Below are positions 1 to 11,487 of a stretch of 64,000 bases of DNA, one piece after another (within the stretch, counting starts at the first letter, position 1; each line of letters starts with the position of its first letter). The translations under genes and the position numbers were made by a program. Below the pieces are notes generated by a model, which did not search any database, had not been told where the DNA came from, and was given only the letters and a program-made list of their open reading frames with translations. The stretch is taken from NCBI GenBank assembly GCA_024195585.1, contig SWBL01000038.1, positions 148,519-212,518 on the forward strand, read 5' to 3'. This stretch comes from Aureobasidium sp. EXF-3400 (taxonomy: Eukaryota > Ascomycota > Dothideomycetes > Dothideales > Saccotheciaceae).

Positions 1-3000
1 AGTCCAGGCTTAATAGAGAGAAAAACCTAAGCCGCTGGATATCGATGCACGGCCTGATCTCGGATACTCTGGTTGGTAAATCGGCTGGCATGTGAGTGCT
101 CACCATAGTGCCACTCTTGCATAAGTGAACTGACTGATAGACAGGTTTCGTTGGGTTCATTGTCAACTCGAAGAGCTTTCAACTTGCTTGGACAAGCCCG
201 CTGTGCGACGAGTGTTACAGACACTGCCTAACGATCTCAATGAGACATATGATCGCATCTTACACAAGATCCCCGATAACCGTGTGCCTACCGCTATCAA
301 GCTTCTTCAGTTTCTTGTCTTTTCCAAACGGCCACTGCGACTCGAGGAAGTTATAGATGCTGTGGCCACAGAATCAGACATCAAACCACCTTGCAATGCT
401 GTGGTTACAGAATTGGAGATCGAGTCACCCTTCGATGCAGAGAACCGCGTCTCACCGCCTGATGCCATAACCGCGTACTGTCCAAATCTTGTCAAGATTA
501 CGACCACACGTAAGAGCAACTTTCCAGACATGTCGAATGAAGATGGAGACCAGATGGTAAAGACGATCCAGCTGGCACACTTCTCAGTGCGGGAGTATCT
601 GCTTCTCGGCCGCAAGGAGAATCCCTTCTGTTATTTCTTCGAGAAGAAGGTCGCAAATGGTGCGATTACTCGAATACTTCTGGCATATCTATGGACAGCT
701 GCAAAGCCTGAGAACTCTCCGAGAGTGCGTTGGCATCTACCCGAGTTACCACTACATGAGCTCGCAACAAAATACTGGATGCAGCACGCGGCAACATCTG
801 ATGAATCAGAAGAAAGCACTCTTGCGTGGACGCGCAAATTCTTCACGAGCAGTAGCTTCCTGCAGTATTGGAAGCAACGCTATTCGTGGTACGACGGTAA
901 TGATTTTGATGTAGATCCTACACTACTACATTTCGCACTACACTACGCATCGCGTTTCGGGCTCCGTCGGTCTTCTGAATACTTACTCAGCATGGGTGCC
1001 GATCCCAACGCTCAAGGAGGTAAATACGGTAATCCACTCCAAGCTGCGTCGACCTCTGGCAATGTAGAGACAGTACAAGTGCTGCTGGATCATGGCGCTA
1101 GTGTCAACGCCAAAGGCGGTTGCTATGGAAGTGCACTCCATGCGGCAGCATGGTATGGTCACGTCAATACGCTGCAATTACTACTCAAGTACGGAGCCGA
1201 TATTGGGGCTCTGGATTGGGAATGCGGCAGTGCTGCAACTGATCCGGATTGTGAAGAAGGCAGTGCTCCGCCTGCTCTGCAAGTGGCGGCTTACAACGGC
1301 CATACAGAAGTTGTGAAAGCGCTGCTGATGCATGGTGCAGATGTCAACGCACGCAACACTAAAACCTCGCATTTGGATGATGATATGTATTACAATTACG
1401 CTACATGTCATTACACAGCCCTCGAGACGGCATGCTACATGGGCCATATTGAGGTGGTTAAGATTTTACTTGAAAACAACGCTGAGATTGATGCTAGAAG
1501 ACCTTGCTCTCGCCGTGACAGCCGATTATATGCAACCCTGGGAGGAGATTGGGGAAAGGGTACCCCACTGCAAGCAGCTTCGAGTCGGGGACATCTGAAA
1601 ATCGTGCGGATCTTGGCAGAGAGTGGTGCTAACGTCAATATCAGAAGCGGTTCCGATGGCTACGCGCTGCATGCTGCCCTATCCGAAGCTCGTACAGAAG
1701 TGTCGCTTTTTCTCATAGCATCAGGTGCGGACATCCAAGCAACGGGTGGCCGCCATGGAACAACCTTGTGGGCTGCTGCGTATGGTCGTGATGTCGCGAT
1801 GGTACGACTGCTCATTGGGATTGGAGCGAGAACCGATCATCCCAATCCCATCGGAAAGTCTGCAGTGATATTGGCTTGTGAGGCAGGCAGTGTCCAGGTT
1901 GCAAAACTGCTACTCGACATCAGCGCAGAAGTAAATGCACAAGGAGGGAAACACGATACTGCACTCTATGCCACCTTGCAATCAGGCTATGATAAGATCA
2001 CAGAGATCGCGCAGGTCCTACTGGACAAGGGTACTGATCCGAATGGTCACAACGAAGGTGACGACACTCTCCTTTACAGAGAGACTGACATGGCAGTCAA
2101 TCTCATGGACAAATCCGCAGTGACAATGCTATTAGCATATGGCGCCGATCCAAATGTTCAGGGCGGCGAGTTTGGAACCGCTCTTGCCGTCGCCTCATAT
2201 AGAGGCTCTCGCGAATTAGTTCAGATGCTGCTTGACAATGGCGCTGACGTTAACTCCCAGGGCGGCTGGTACGGCAACGCTCTCCAATCAGCATGTGCCT
2301 CCAGATCATATGTAAAATACCTGATCCAGGATCTATTACATGACGGCGCTAGCATCAACGCACAAGGCGGGGCATATGGCACTGCGCTATGCGCGGCTTC
2401 CAGCAAAGGTGATCTGGAGATGATAAAATTGCTTGTCCGAGAAGGTGCTGATGTCAACGGCCCCGGTGGGAGATATTATGGTTGTGCACTCTGTGCTGCC
2501 GCTTACAAGGGCCACATCGACATTGTACGAGTACTGTTGAATGAGGGCGCCAGCATCAACGTACAAGGCGGAAAATATGGCACTGCGCTATGCGCGGCTT
2601 CTAGCGCAGGAAAACTAGAGATAGTGAGATTGCTTCTCCGAGAAGGTGCTGATATCAACGCCCCCGGTGTGGTGTATGACTGTGCGCTGTGTGCTGCCGC
2701 TTACAAGGGTCATATCGACGTTGTTCGAGCACTCCTGGAGAATGGTGCAGTCGCAGGAACTTCCACAAATCCTTACGACTTTGCCCTCCAAGTTGCAATC
2801 GAACGAGGCAACAAGGATATAGCCAAATTGCTGTTTGAAGAAGGTGCCTTGAAGGAGCTAACAATAGACAGGGCCAACTCCCATCCAGGTCTAAAGGTGA
2901 GAAGCCCAAAGAATGATACTAGATGTGTCCGACTAACAACGGCAGCGCTCAGCATCTACTTCGAGCATGTGGTGGTCAGCCGAAGAATCGTCAAGAGATT

Positions 3001-3089
3001 CGAGAGATGCAATCACTCAAGCCTGGGAAATCAGGAGAAATTCGTTCCATCTTTTGGACGACGCTGCTTGGTCTCAATACTCGGGTTGA
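1..3089 (+). CDS. NACHT-ankyrin NLR-like protein, 3' part (5' end outside window)
   Basis: Proposed exons <1..91, 145..2896 and 2946..3089. The frame is open from base 3, and splicing 92-144 (GTGAGT to ACAG) reads GKSAGMFRWVHCQL, the conserved end of a fungal NACHT module; the P-loop itself would lie upstream of the window. Next comes the post-NACHT winged-helix region (LPNDLNETYDRIL, HFSVREYLL), then about 18 ankyrin repeats from roughly base 920 to 2850. Fungal NACHT-ANK proteins are cytosolic STAND NTPases tied to non-self recognition and programmed cell death; the trigger here is unknown. The last intron (2897-2945, GTGAGA to GGCAG) gives a 47-residue low-complexity tail; unspliced, the frame runs to 3094 with a less protein-like tail. 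The neighbouring AAA, DUF7708 and ankyrin genes fit an NLR-type block. Family call is solid; the C-terminus is uncertain. Confidence 0.88.
2358..2750 (+). repeat. about 201-bp supra-repeat (two-ankyrin module) inside the NACHT-ankyrin gene
   Basis: A two-repeat module beginning at about 2358 recurs at about 2559 with very similar DNA. Blocks such as TATGGCACTGCGCTATGCGC and GTGCTGCCGCTTACAAGGG occur in both copies. This indicates recent duplication of a pair of ankyrin units. Confidence 0.75.
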
Positions 3090-3092
3090 GAT

Positions 3093-3547
3093 AGTCTTTC
3101 CACTACAACAATCGAGGCGTTGGTCCACGTGACGGCGGTCTCAACAGCAGGCATATTGAAGACTGGAGTTTTGCAGTCAATGCTTGCCACCGTACGTATC
3201 CTTTGGGGCGGTTCTTTTTCGACTTTGGAGCTACTGCTCCACGCACACTCATGTCCTGGCAGCTGCAGGTTGGTAGTCCAAGAGGAATTCAATGTTCATT
3301 GGTGGAGGAATGGATGAAGGGAGGCCAGCGCCAGAACTCTGAGACAGAAGAGACTGGCAGTATTCTCACACTGATTCCGAGACGGACTGATGGAATGCCG
3401 ATGAGGGAAAGACCTGATATCATTCGATATATCAAGCTTGTCTACCACATGCGGTTGGTATACGCTGCGAGCTTCAATCGGGCAGGTACTTCCGGCCGTA
3501 AGCTCCTCCAGGAGTTGATAAGCTTAAGCGAAGCTTGTGAAGCTTAG
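3093..3547 (+). other. Open frame of 150 codons, possible exon or gene remnant
   Basis: The frame is open from just after TAG at 3090-3092 to the stop at 3545-3547. The translation is protein-like, with aromatic and glycine-rich stretches such as PLGRFFFDFGATAPRTL. The first in-frame ATG is only about 50 codons in (about 3252). I do not recognise the family. It could be a further exon of the NACHT-ankyrin gene, an independent small gene lacking a visible start, or a relic. The stop just upstream argues against simple read-through. Confidence 0.3.
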
Positions 3548-3738
3548 AGTGACCAGGAAAGCCTGTCAGTTAGATTCTTGGCTTGGTTCAGAACATACTT
3601 TTAGTCTAACTAATGTATGATAAAAGCACCAAATTCGTATTTCCTTATCTTGTGCAAAGGTCACATGCAACAATTAATCTGTTCCGGGGAGGATTATTAT
3701 AGGATGAACGCCAGACTCTGTGCAGAGCCTCCGGATAA

Positions 3739-5679
3739 GAAAAGACTTCAGGTGTTCCGCTTGTCTCAGTACAGGACGATAATGATTCTAAACGACGTGC
3801 TTCACATGGAGAAAACCCCGTAGCTGCAACGAGCCAGTTTACCAGTCCTGAACATCCACATGGCCTCAAACTCGCTGCCATCGTTGTTGCCTTGTGCCTT
3901 GCGACCCTTCTTGCAGCTTTGGATCAAACAATCATGGCTACTGCTGCTCCTAAGATCACCGATCACTTCAAGAGTATCGATGATATCGGATGGTACGCTG
4001 CAAGTTATCTTCTTGCCAAAGCTGCTCTCCAACCAAGCTTCGGACGGATATACTCGACATTCAATGTCCGTTCCTCCAGGTCACTGGGGCGAAAGAAAGT
4101 GTTAATATAACTCTAGATCAAATACACTTTTCTCGTGGCTATTGGAATCTTTGAGCTAGGGTTTGCAGTTCCACTCTTGTTACGAGAAACCAGCTGACAT
4201 GAATCGCACGAAAGCTCCCTGGTGTGCGCAACAGCGCCGAGTAGTAATGCTCTCATAGTCGGTAGAGCCATTGCTGGGGTAGGCGTCGGCGGGCTGTTTA
4301 CTGGTTCTCTTTCAATTATCTTCTGCTGTGGTGAGTCATGGTAGGATCATCTTGCGTGATTCCCAGTTCAGCAAATATCCAGAACTTGATACAGTTCCAT
4401 ACGTTCGAAGACTCATCTCGCTGACTTCTACAGCACCACTGCAGAGGCGTCCTGCAATCATGGGCATAGTCAGTAGCATGTGGGGTGTGGCTTCTGCTGC
4501 AGGACCTTTGCTTGGAGGTGTCTTCACGTAAGTGTCTTCACCCGCACATGAATGTGCTCTACTGATATTATAGCAGTGACAAGGTGTCCTGGAGATGGTG
4601 CTTCTATATAAAGTAAGCAGCTGATTTATCGCTTCTTCGATAAAAATGACTGATGCTTCTTAAGTCTTCCTATTGGTGCGCTGACCATAATCATGATTGG
4701 CTTCCTACTCCGAGTGCCTCGCCTGGACAATGCAGAGCAGCTCCCTCTTTGGCAGCGAATCAAAAAGCTTGACCTCATCGGAGCTTCTTTACTCATTCCT
4801 GCAACTGTGTGCCTGCTACTAGCTCTACAATGGGGAGGCACAACATACCCCTGGAACGATCCACGTATGATCGCTCTATTTGTTGTAGGCGGAGTTCTCA
4901 CAGTTGCATTCATCTACAGTCAAAACAAACTCGGAAGCAAGGCAACGCTTCCACCATACTTGTTCAAGAACCGCAATACTCTTTGTGCGTTTATCTTCTC
5001 TGGATTTTTTGGAGCGGGCTTTTTCTCTCTTACCTACTACCTATCTGTCTACTTCCAAAGCGTCAAGGGGTCTTCATCGCTGCATTCGGGCATACAGATG
5101 CTACCGTTGCTTATATCTAGTAGCGTGTCATCAACATGTACTGGACTTTTGATATCGAGGCTAGGCTACTATACCCCGTTCATCATCGTATGCATGGCCT
5201 TATTTGCATGTGGCGCAGGCCTGCTCACCACTCTCTCCATCACAACGCCCTATCGAAACAATCTTGGATTTCAGATCCTTGCAGGCTTCGGTGTGGGTAT
5301 CGGCTTCGAAGGAGGCATCATTGCAGTGCAAACAGTCCTCTCAGGTCGCGATATACCCGTCGCCATCTCAGTGGTCTCTTTCTTCATGACCATCGGCGGG
5401 GCCATCTTTGTGTTAATCTCCCAGACTGTCTTCCAGAATGGGTTTCTTTCCGCAATCAAGACTCTGGCTCCTCAATTGGATGGTCATGTGTTCTTGAAAG
5501 CTGGTGCGACACAGATTCGCGCAATCCTAAGCGTTATGGGTGAAGAGAAGTTGTTGGATTCTGTTTTACAGGCATACTGTCATGCGTTGCAAAATGTATT
5601 CTGGGTTGTCACTGCCTGCGCCATTGCCTCAGTAATCGCAGCATGTGGACTAGAGTGGAAAAGCGTGAGGAAAGCTTAG
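3739..5679 (+). CDS. MFS multidrug/mycotoxin-type transporter (DHA2, 14 TM)
   Basis: Proposed exons 3739..4065, 4117..4160, 4215..4330, 4434..4527, 4577..4612 and 4665..5679, giving 543 residues after the unresolved start. Splicing restores family motifs across each junction: [11 protein letters not shown] (TM1), [56 protein letters not shown] and CFYINLPIGALT. The C-terminal half keeps the [16 protein letters not shown] type motif. These are plasma-membrane proton antiporters exporting drugs or secondary metabolites. Two introns have unusual donors (GTCCGT at 4066, GTTTGC at 4161). No ATG lies in the open frame upstream of TM1 (stop at 3736-3738), so the start is on an unseen upstream exon or lost. 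The transporter identity is strong; whether the gene is intact is not. Confidence 0.82.
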
Positions 5680-6265
5680 GCAGATATCGAGTCGCCTCTT
5701 CTTCAGCCTCACCAAGCTACAAACAGCTGGATTTGGCTAGTTCCTGCAAAGTGAAACCCGAAGGATTATAGATGGCTCGGTAGAGATGAAGGCTAGCGAT
5801 GCGTACCCCGCAGCTGACTCTGCTGCTTTTGCTTCTATTCTTCCAGCCACGACTTTTGCGACGGTCTCCCATCTCTTCTTTATCATGTTCTATCATAGCA
5901 TTAAGCCCTTATTATTTGCACACATAGCTGCAGCCCAAATCTTTCGCAATGTGCATAATCTAACATCGGTGTGCGCGCCTGCGTATCCAAGCATGGCGGT
6001 TCGCCGAAGTCCGTAGATCACGGCCTCCACCACGCATCTGATTTGTCGGGCTCGCTGCAAGTCGGTGCAGGAGCGGAATGATCCTAAGACTCAGCTACTG
6101 CATGCATGCACACAGCCTGCCATTCTCGAGATAGCGCCTGCAGCCTGCTCGGCGCGTAGATAAGAAGTGCGTCTGCCGCAAACCAAGGGCATGGAGTAAA
6201 TATTGACAGTTTTCTTGTTGTCTTCGAAGTTCCTACTACTTCCGAAATCGCTCGATCCTACAACT
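5680..6265. other. Intergenic, no feature recognised
   Basis: This stretch lies between the transporter stop and the AAA ATPase start. I see no credible ORF, RNA or repeat. The AAA gene promoter is presumably here. Confidence 0.6.
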
Positions 6266-8105
6266 ATGGACCAAACGCCAGCTGCTTCCTCCAAACGACC
6301 GAGGAACGAAGTAGAAGATGACGAACCTGCGCATCTCGACCCGAAAAGACGCAAGGAAGGGACGCCCGTTGAACTCGCCACGAAGTCAGCATACTTGACT
6401 GTACACTGCATTCGCTGTGCGGGCGGGTCATATCACTCACACCACTACGAGGATGCATACTATCTCGATGTGCCTCGCTTGTTTGCGAGGGACACTAAAG
6501 CGAAGGGACTGAGAGGCGCCAAACCGATCGAGGACCTGGAACAATACTTGGAAGAGCATCCCAGCCATGACTTTGTCGTCATAAAAGATTACAGTTGTGA
6601 GGCATACTACGAAGACCATGAGGGGGAGTTCCAGGAGATTGGCGACTCGGAACTTCGAACCAAAATATCAAGGGAACAACGAGCGTACCTTTACACTCTT
6701 TTGGAAGATCTACCTCTAGCAACGCCAAAGGACGAATATATTACTCACTTCAGCCAAGATATGGCGAAAGCTTTAAACGCACTCGATGTGCTTTGTCAAT
6801 GGGATGGTGCCTTCGATACTCATCTCCCCGAAGACTTGGAATTGAAGGCACCTTACACTATCGTATACCACTCCCGCACGTCGTTAAATGACTATCGAGA
6901 AAGGGGCATTGACCCTATTCACTGGCCGCGGATTGACGGCTTCCGAGATTATGTCTTGGAGTCGATGTCGGATGACTACGCTGAAGCTGATGCTCATTTC
7001 GAGAAGCGCGAGATCACTGTACGACATCTGGCAAAGTTGTTTCGCAAAGGCGATGTTGTAGTAACGAAGAGAGAAGGGGAGGAAGTAGGCTTACTATGTA
7101 AGTCTGTCTTCTGTCCAACTACTCGAGTGTGTGATCTGGAGTGCCAGTCTTGGACTTTCGATGGAGCTTTCCGGAAGAAGTCAGAACGGTTGAAAGTCAC
7201 TTGGCCTGTTGGTGAATGCATTTCGAGCCACGATGAAACTGACATCGTCAGTTGACCTTTCGTTACGTAACATCAAGGAAGTGACATGGGACAAGAATGC
7301 CTTCCAGGACTTGGTCATGGACGAGAAGAAGAAGAAACTACTCGAAGCGCTCGTGGTTGTTCAAGGGGATCGAAGTCAAAACAAAGTTCCTGACGTCATT
7401 GAAGGCAAAGGTAACGGCCTCATACTCCTACTCCATGGTCCTCCTGGAATAGGAAAGACCTTGACAGCCGAGAGCGTGGCAGAGCGGGCACAAAAGCCGC
7501 TGTATAGAGTCACTTGCGGAGATATCGGTACGCACCCTGAGAAAATCGAGAGATATCTGGAATCCGTCCTCTTTATCGGCAAGACCTGGGATTGCGTGGT
7601 TCTGCTAGACGAAGCTGATATTTTTCTGGAGGAGCGATCGCCCTCAGACCTGAAACGCAATGCGCTCGTTTCTATCTTCCTCCGTGTCCTCGAGTACTAC
7701 GAGGGTATACTTATTCTGACAACCAATCGCGTTGGTACATTCGATGAAGCTTTCAAATCACGGATTCAACTGGCAGTTCATTACCCATCTCTGAAAAGGT
7801 CTGACCGAGAACAGATCTGGAAACTGATTATTGATTCTATCAAGAAGAAGAGCGAGGTCGAGGTCACCGACAATCAACTTTTCAGGCTCGCGGAACATCC
7901 CCTGAATGGAAGACAGATAAGAAACACGATCAAGACAGCGAGCCAGCAAGCCTTCTACCAAAAAAGTTGCCTGACATATGGCCACTTGCAAACTGCGATC
8001 GACGTTGCCAATGAGTTTGAAAATTATATTTTCCAAGCCAGGGGCCAGACGGATGAAGAGAGGGCGGAGGATATCATGGCCAGAGCTCCGGAGCGCAGAG
8101 AATAA
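6266..8105 (+). CDS. AAA+ ATPase with fungal N-terminal domain (DUF7025-like)
   Basis: Exons 6266..7211 and 7252..8105 (599 aa) are joined over a 40-nt intron (GTGAAT to GTCAG, branch CTGAC); splicing gives VTWPVVDLSLRNIKEVTW. The N-terminal half carries a DUF7025-like segment (AKLFRKGDVVVTKREGEEVG), and the C-terminal half is a classical AAA module with Walker A GPPGIGKT (about residue 377) and Walker B VVLLDEADIFLEER (about 430), then the sensor segment LILTTNR. Members are typically cytosolic or nuclear ATPases of unknown client and are expanded in Pezizomycotina. The ATG at 6266 (MDQTPAASS) is preferred over upstream non-ATG extension. The gene is convergent with the DUF7708 gene, with stops 31 bp apart. 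Family call is strong, biological role unknown. Confidence 0.88.
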
Positions 8106-8136
8106 TGACTTTCAGATGTATATCTCTTGGCAGGCA

Positions 8137-9973
8137 TCAGGATGTCTTTTTGATGATACGTCGTAAGCGATTCCTTTGTGCAGTCGTCTTGAATGCTTGT
8201 TGAGTTCGCATCTTTGGCGGGACAGGTCTGTACTGCAAGGAGCAGGTGAACTCTTGGGTTTGAGATCCCGGTGAAGACCTAGCGTGAGAACCTGAACCAT
8301 AGTGAAGGACAAAAATTTTCGTGTAGCCTTGAGCGGTTTTCACAGACTCAATTAGACCCCTGAGGAGATCAATCAAGCCCTGGAAAGTATCCGGGTCATC
8401 ATGATACTGTTCGTACAGGTCGATAGTGTCTAGAACAAGACACGATCGTCGCCGTGGCAACGACACCAGCAGCTGTCCCAGTAAGTGCATCCACTCTTCT
8501 GGTCGATGATCTGTACAATACTGGACAGTCTGGAGTCCCTCGGAGGATCGCGATAGGAAGTCTGGATTTCTGTTCATCACTTGATGAATTATTGCTTTTA
8601 TCCAGGTTACGAGCAGGATCGAATGATCGGTGGGGTTTCTGAATGTAGCTTTGGGAAGTATGAAGAATGTTGGCCATATAGATGACTGCAATGCGCGTAT
8701 AGTGTCAACGAGTATTGTCTTTGCCATGATCTTGAAGCGTATCGCAACTCGGACTATGAGCAATGAGGACGCTTGTTCGTCGAACCATCGCTCAATGCAA
8801 CGACGTAGATGATCTCCATTCTGTAGGGAATCATGCACATTACTGTTGCGTTTCAGGACGAGCTGCATCTGGAGTAGATTCTGGTCGGGATCTAGATTGG
8901 GTCGAAGGTCCTCTAGTATGGCCCTGACCTGAAGATCGCGGATGCCCGGAGCTACCTGATCCATATCGTTTCGCAGTGTGAGTGAAATGTCTCGATGGTC
9001 TATCTTTGTAGTCAGCAAGAGTAACCAAGGCTTGGATTGGCTTTACAAACTAAGGTTCACTTGGAGTTGGTGTTGCAACAACTTGAACATCTCGTCCAAC
9101 TTGCTCTGCAGACCGGAAACGACGACTTCAACACCATCGAGCTTAGTTCCTTGTTTGCTCAACCCATCATGGACGACTCTGAGTTCAGCCCACGAAGCTC
9201 GTTCGGCATGATTATTGACTTTTGCGACACAGTCACGAATTCTTTCGAGGGAGTCTTTGTATTTGAGCTCCCATGGATTTGCGATCGCAGACAACATGCG
9301 TCTGATGGGATTCTTAGTATACCATTGGACAGCTTTGCTCAGAAAGCGCATGATTTCGAGGTACAGCTGCGATATCGTGGCTTCGATAGTGGTAGTGCCA
9401 TAGATCAAAGCACTACAAGTAGCAACATTCAAAGCATCACCAATCTCAACGAAAGCTTGCGCGAATTTTTGCAATAACTCGCCATACTCGATGATGCCCT
9501 GTCTTGTGTGAGCCGACCTACTCTTACACGCACTGGTTGGATGCAGCCTTACCATCAATACAAATTTTATCGCACCCCAGGCCAGGGACACGTACTCAGG
9601 GTGATGCTGCGCGAAGGTATCCAAGACACCGCCGTAATAGATGATTCTCGAGGATATCTCATTGAGTTTTCCAGATATCTTGCACCACCTGGAATCTGAT
9701 GGGATCGCTTTTGCGCGAGCTTGCCCGACGACTGAGAGAATACCGTCCATCGTAGTTTGACCATTGAGCCAGGCGACATCGCCATTGTTTCCGAGCTCCT
9801 GTTTGAATTGTTTTAATGCTTCATCGTACGCCGTTTGTGCTATATCAACCGAACTGCCAGAACACGATCATGAGCTAAGTTGCAAACACCGAGCGGCGAG
9901 CGATGCATCCTCACCTACTATCAGACTGCGGTTCGTACAGAGCGACGATAGCATCCCGAGGCGTAGGCGGCAT
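8137..9973 (-). CDS. DUF7708 domain, STAND-like fungal protein
   Basis: Complement of exons 9915..9973, 9061..9853 and 8137..9003 (572 aa). Both introns have standard borders (GTGAGG to GGCAG, 61 nt; GTGAAC to AAAG, 57 nt) and keep phase. The N-terminus is MPPTPRDAIVALYEPQ. Residues of about 80-200 match the DUF7708 pattern: a helical block with WCKISGKL, YYGGVLDTFAQHHPEYVSLAWGAIKF. The C-terminal half (about 290-520) resembles the degenerate P-loop-type region following DUF7708 in many Pezizomycotina proteins (SCLVLDTIDLYEQYHDD is Walker-B-like), but I see no clear Walker A. Such proteins sit near NLR genes and are presumed signalling ATPases or scaffolds; this is inference. It lies tail to tail with the AAA gene and head to head with the ankyrin gene. 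Confidence 0.8.
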
Positions 9974-10470
9974 CTTGGCCTGCGGTCTAAAGACGCACTT
10001 CGTTATCGATTGCAAGAAAAGCACACGAGAATGTCAGGTGTGACGTGGTTCGAACGGTGGTTATATGTACTATGAATATGGTGGCTGAGGGGTAGCAGCG
10101 AGGCTGTGCCTGCCCGCATGTCGCGCGTGATGCACCCTGCATACAAGGCTCTCTCAAATTCCTGGCAATCTTTCCGCGCGTTCACAGTTTCTCTGCACCA
10201 TCCTCACTCTGATCCAAAGTCTTCCTTGTATACTTGTGCCAAAAGGCATGTTATATGTTGAGCCTCAACCCTAAGACAAGTGCTGACAGACTGGCGTGCA
10301 GAATTCGGATTCTTACAATACGGCACCAATCGGCACACTGCGAGAGCCACCGATCGCTTTTATTCCGCAACGCAGACTGCAAAAAGAACAAAAACGCAAT
10401 CAGCAAGGATTCGCTAGGACAGGAGATTGGATGGGTTTTTCTGTTTGCACGACCTTGCTTCATCATCGAG
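9974..10470. other. Divergent promoter region between DUF7708 gene and ankyrin gene
   Basis: The reading frame of the ankyrin gene stays open back to 10234, but the first ATG in good context is at 10471. No other gene is visible. Confidence 0.5.
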
Positions 10471-11487
10471 ATGTCTCGCACAATGAAAAGGGCCCAACTC
10501 TCTACAAGCGTGGATTATACAATCTCAGATGATCATACTAGCGCAAGAGGAGGTGCGAAGAAGCTGCGATTATGCGCTCTCGAACACACAGTGGGATGCG
10601 TACCTCCTCAGAGCTCGATACAAGTTATGCACGATCAACAGCTTGTTCAGAAGATTGTGGACACACAAGCCGTGTTCCCGTGGCTCTTAGAGAACGGCGA
10701 AACTGAAAAGCTTGAGACTCTTTCCCAGCCTCAACGGATTATCGAGCGTCAGCGCTTACTCCATGCCTTGTCTCCTCAGCAGCGAGAGCAATACAAGCGT
10801 CAGGGTATGGACCCTGTCGTCAATCAGCCCGGAGAAATTCTTCTTACGAGCGGGACAAGTGTTGATGCTAAGGACGAAACACATGCCATGTCGCTCCATC
10901 TAGCTATAGAAGGAGGTTATAAGGAGATCGTACCACTACTTCTCGACCGTGGTGCCGATGTTAATGCTAAGGATGAGAATGGTTATGCGCCGCTTCACAC
11001 AGTCTCAGCTCGAGGCAACAAAGAGATCGCACAACTACTTCTCGACCGTGGTGCCGATGTTAATGCTAAGGATGAGACACATCGTACGCCGCTCTATGTG
11101 GCCTCAGTTGGAGGCTATAAAGATATCGTACAACTGCTTCTCGACCGCGGTGCCGATGTCAATGCTAAGAGTGAGACATTTTACACGCCGCTCTATGAAG
11201 CCTCAGCTGGAGGCTATAAAGAGATCGTGCAACTGCTTCTCGACAGCGGTGCCGATGTTAATGCTAAGGATAAGAAACATCATAATACACCACTCCAGGT
11301 AGCCTCATATGCAGGCCACAAAGAGATCGTACAACTGCTTCTTGCCTACGGTGCCGACAACAATGTTGGTTCTCAAGAAAGAGTCGTGGACTTTCCCCGA
11401 AGCCACAGCGGCGAACCGAGGAGTGGCATCCATGGCAGCAGACGCGGTCACACAAGGACGACCTTCTCAATCGACCATACGGCGTGA
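10471..11487 (+). CDS. Ankyrin-repeat protein, non-NACHT
   Basis: A single exon encodes 338 aa from ATG at 10471 (MSRTMKRAQLS). The N-terminal 130 residues are charged and unrecognised (QPQRIIERQRLLHALSPQQREQY). They are followed by about five ankyrin repeats with the core LLLDRGADVNAKDE, repeated in near-identical form. After the last repeat (about 11,365) the frame turns into an arginine/serine-rich tail that looks non-coding, while a different frame looks more protein-like, so the 3' end may be frameshifted. The protein is probably a cytosolic adaptor; it may be a fragment of a larger NLR-type gene, given the neighbours. The repeat call is certain; an intact gene is less so. Confidence 0.7.
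   Translation: MSRTMKRAQLSTSVDYTISDDHTSARGGAKKLRLCALEHTVGCVPPQSSIQVMHDQQLVQKIVDTQAVFPWLLENGETEKLETLSQPQRIIERQRLLHALSPQQREQYKRQGMDPVVNQPGEILLTSGTSVDAKDETHAMSLHLAIEGGYKEIVPLLLDRGADVNAKDENGYAPLHTVSARGNKEIAQLLLDRGADVNAKDETHRTPLYVASVGGYKDIVQLLLDRGADVNAKSETFYTPLYEASAGGYKEIVQLLLDSGADVNAKDKKHHNTPLQVASYAGHKEIVQLLLAYGADNNVGSQERVVDFPRSHSGEPRSGIHGSRRGHTRTTFSIDHTA
10918..11350 (+). repeat. 99-bp tandem repeats coding near-identical ankyrin units
   Basis: A block starting TACTTCTCGACCGTGGTGCC recurs 99 bp later (about 10,937 and 11,036) with runs of over 40 identical bases. Two or three further units differ at few positions. The near-identity at synonymous sites points to recent unit duplication or gene conversion. 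Confidence 0.85.
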
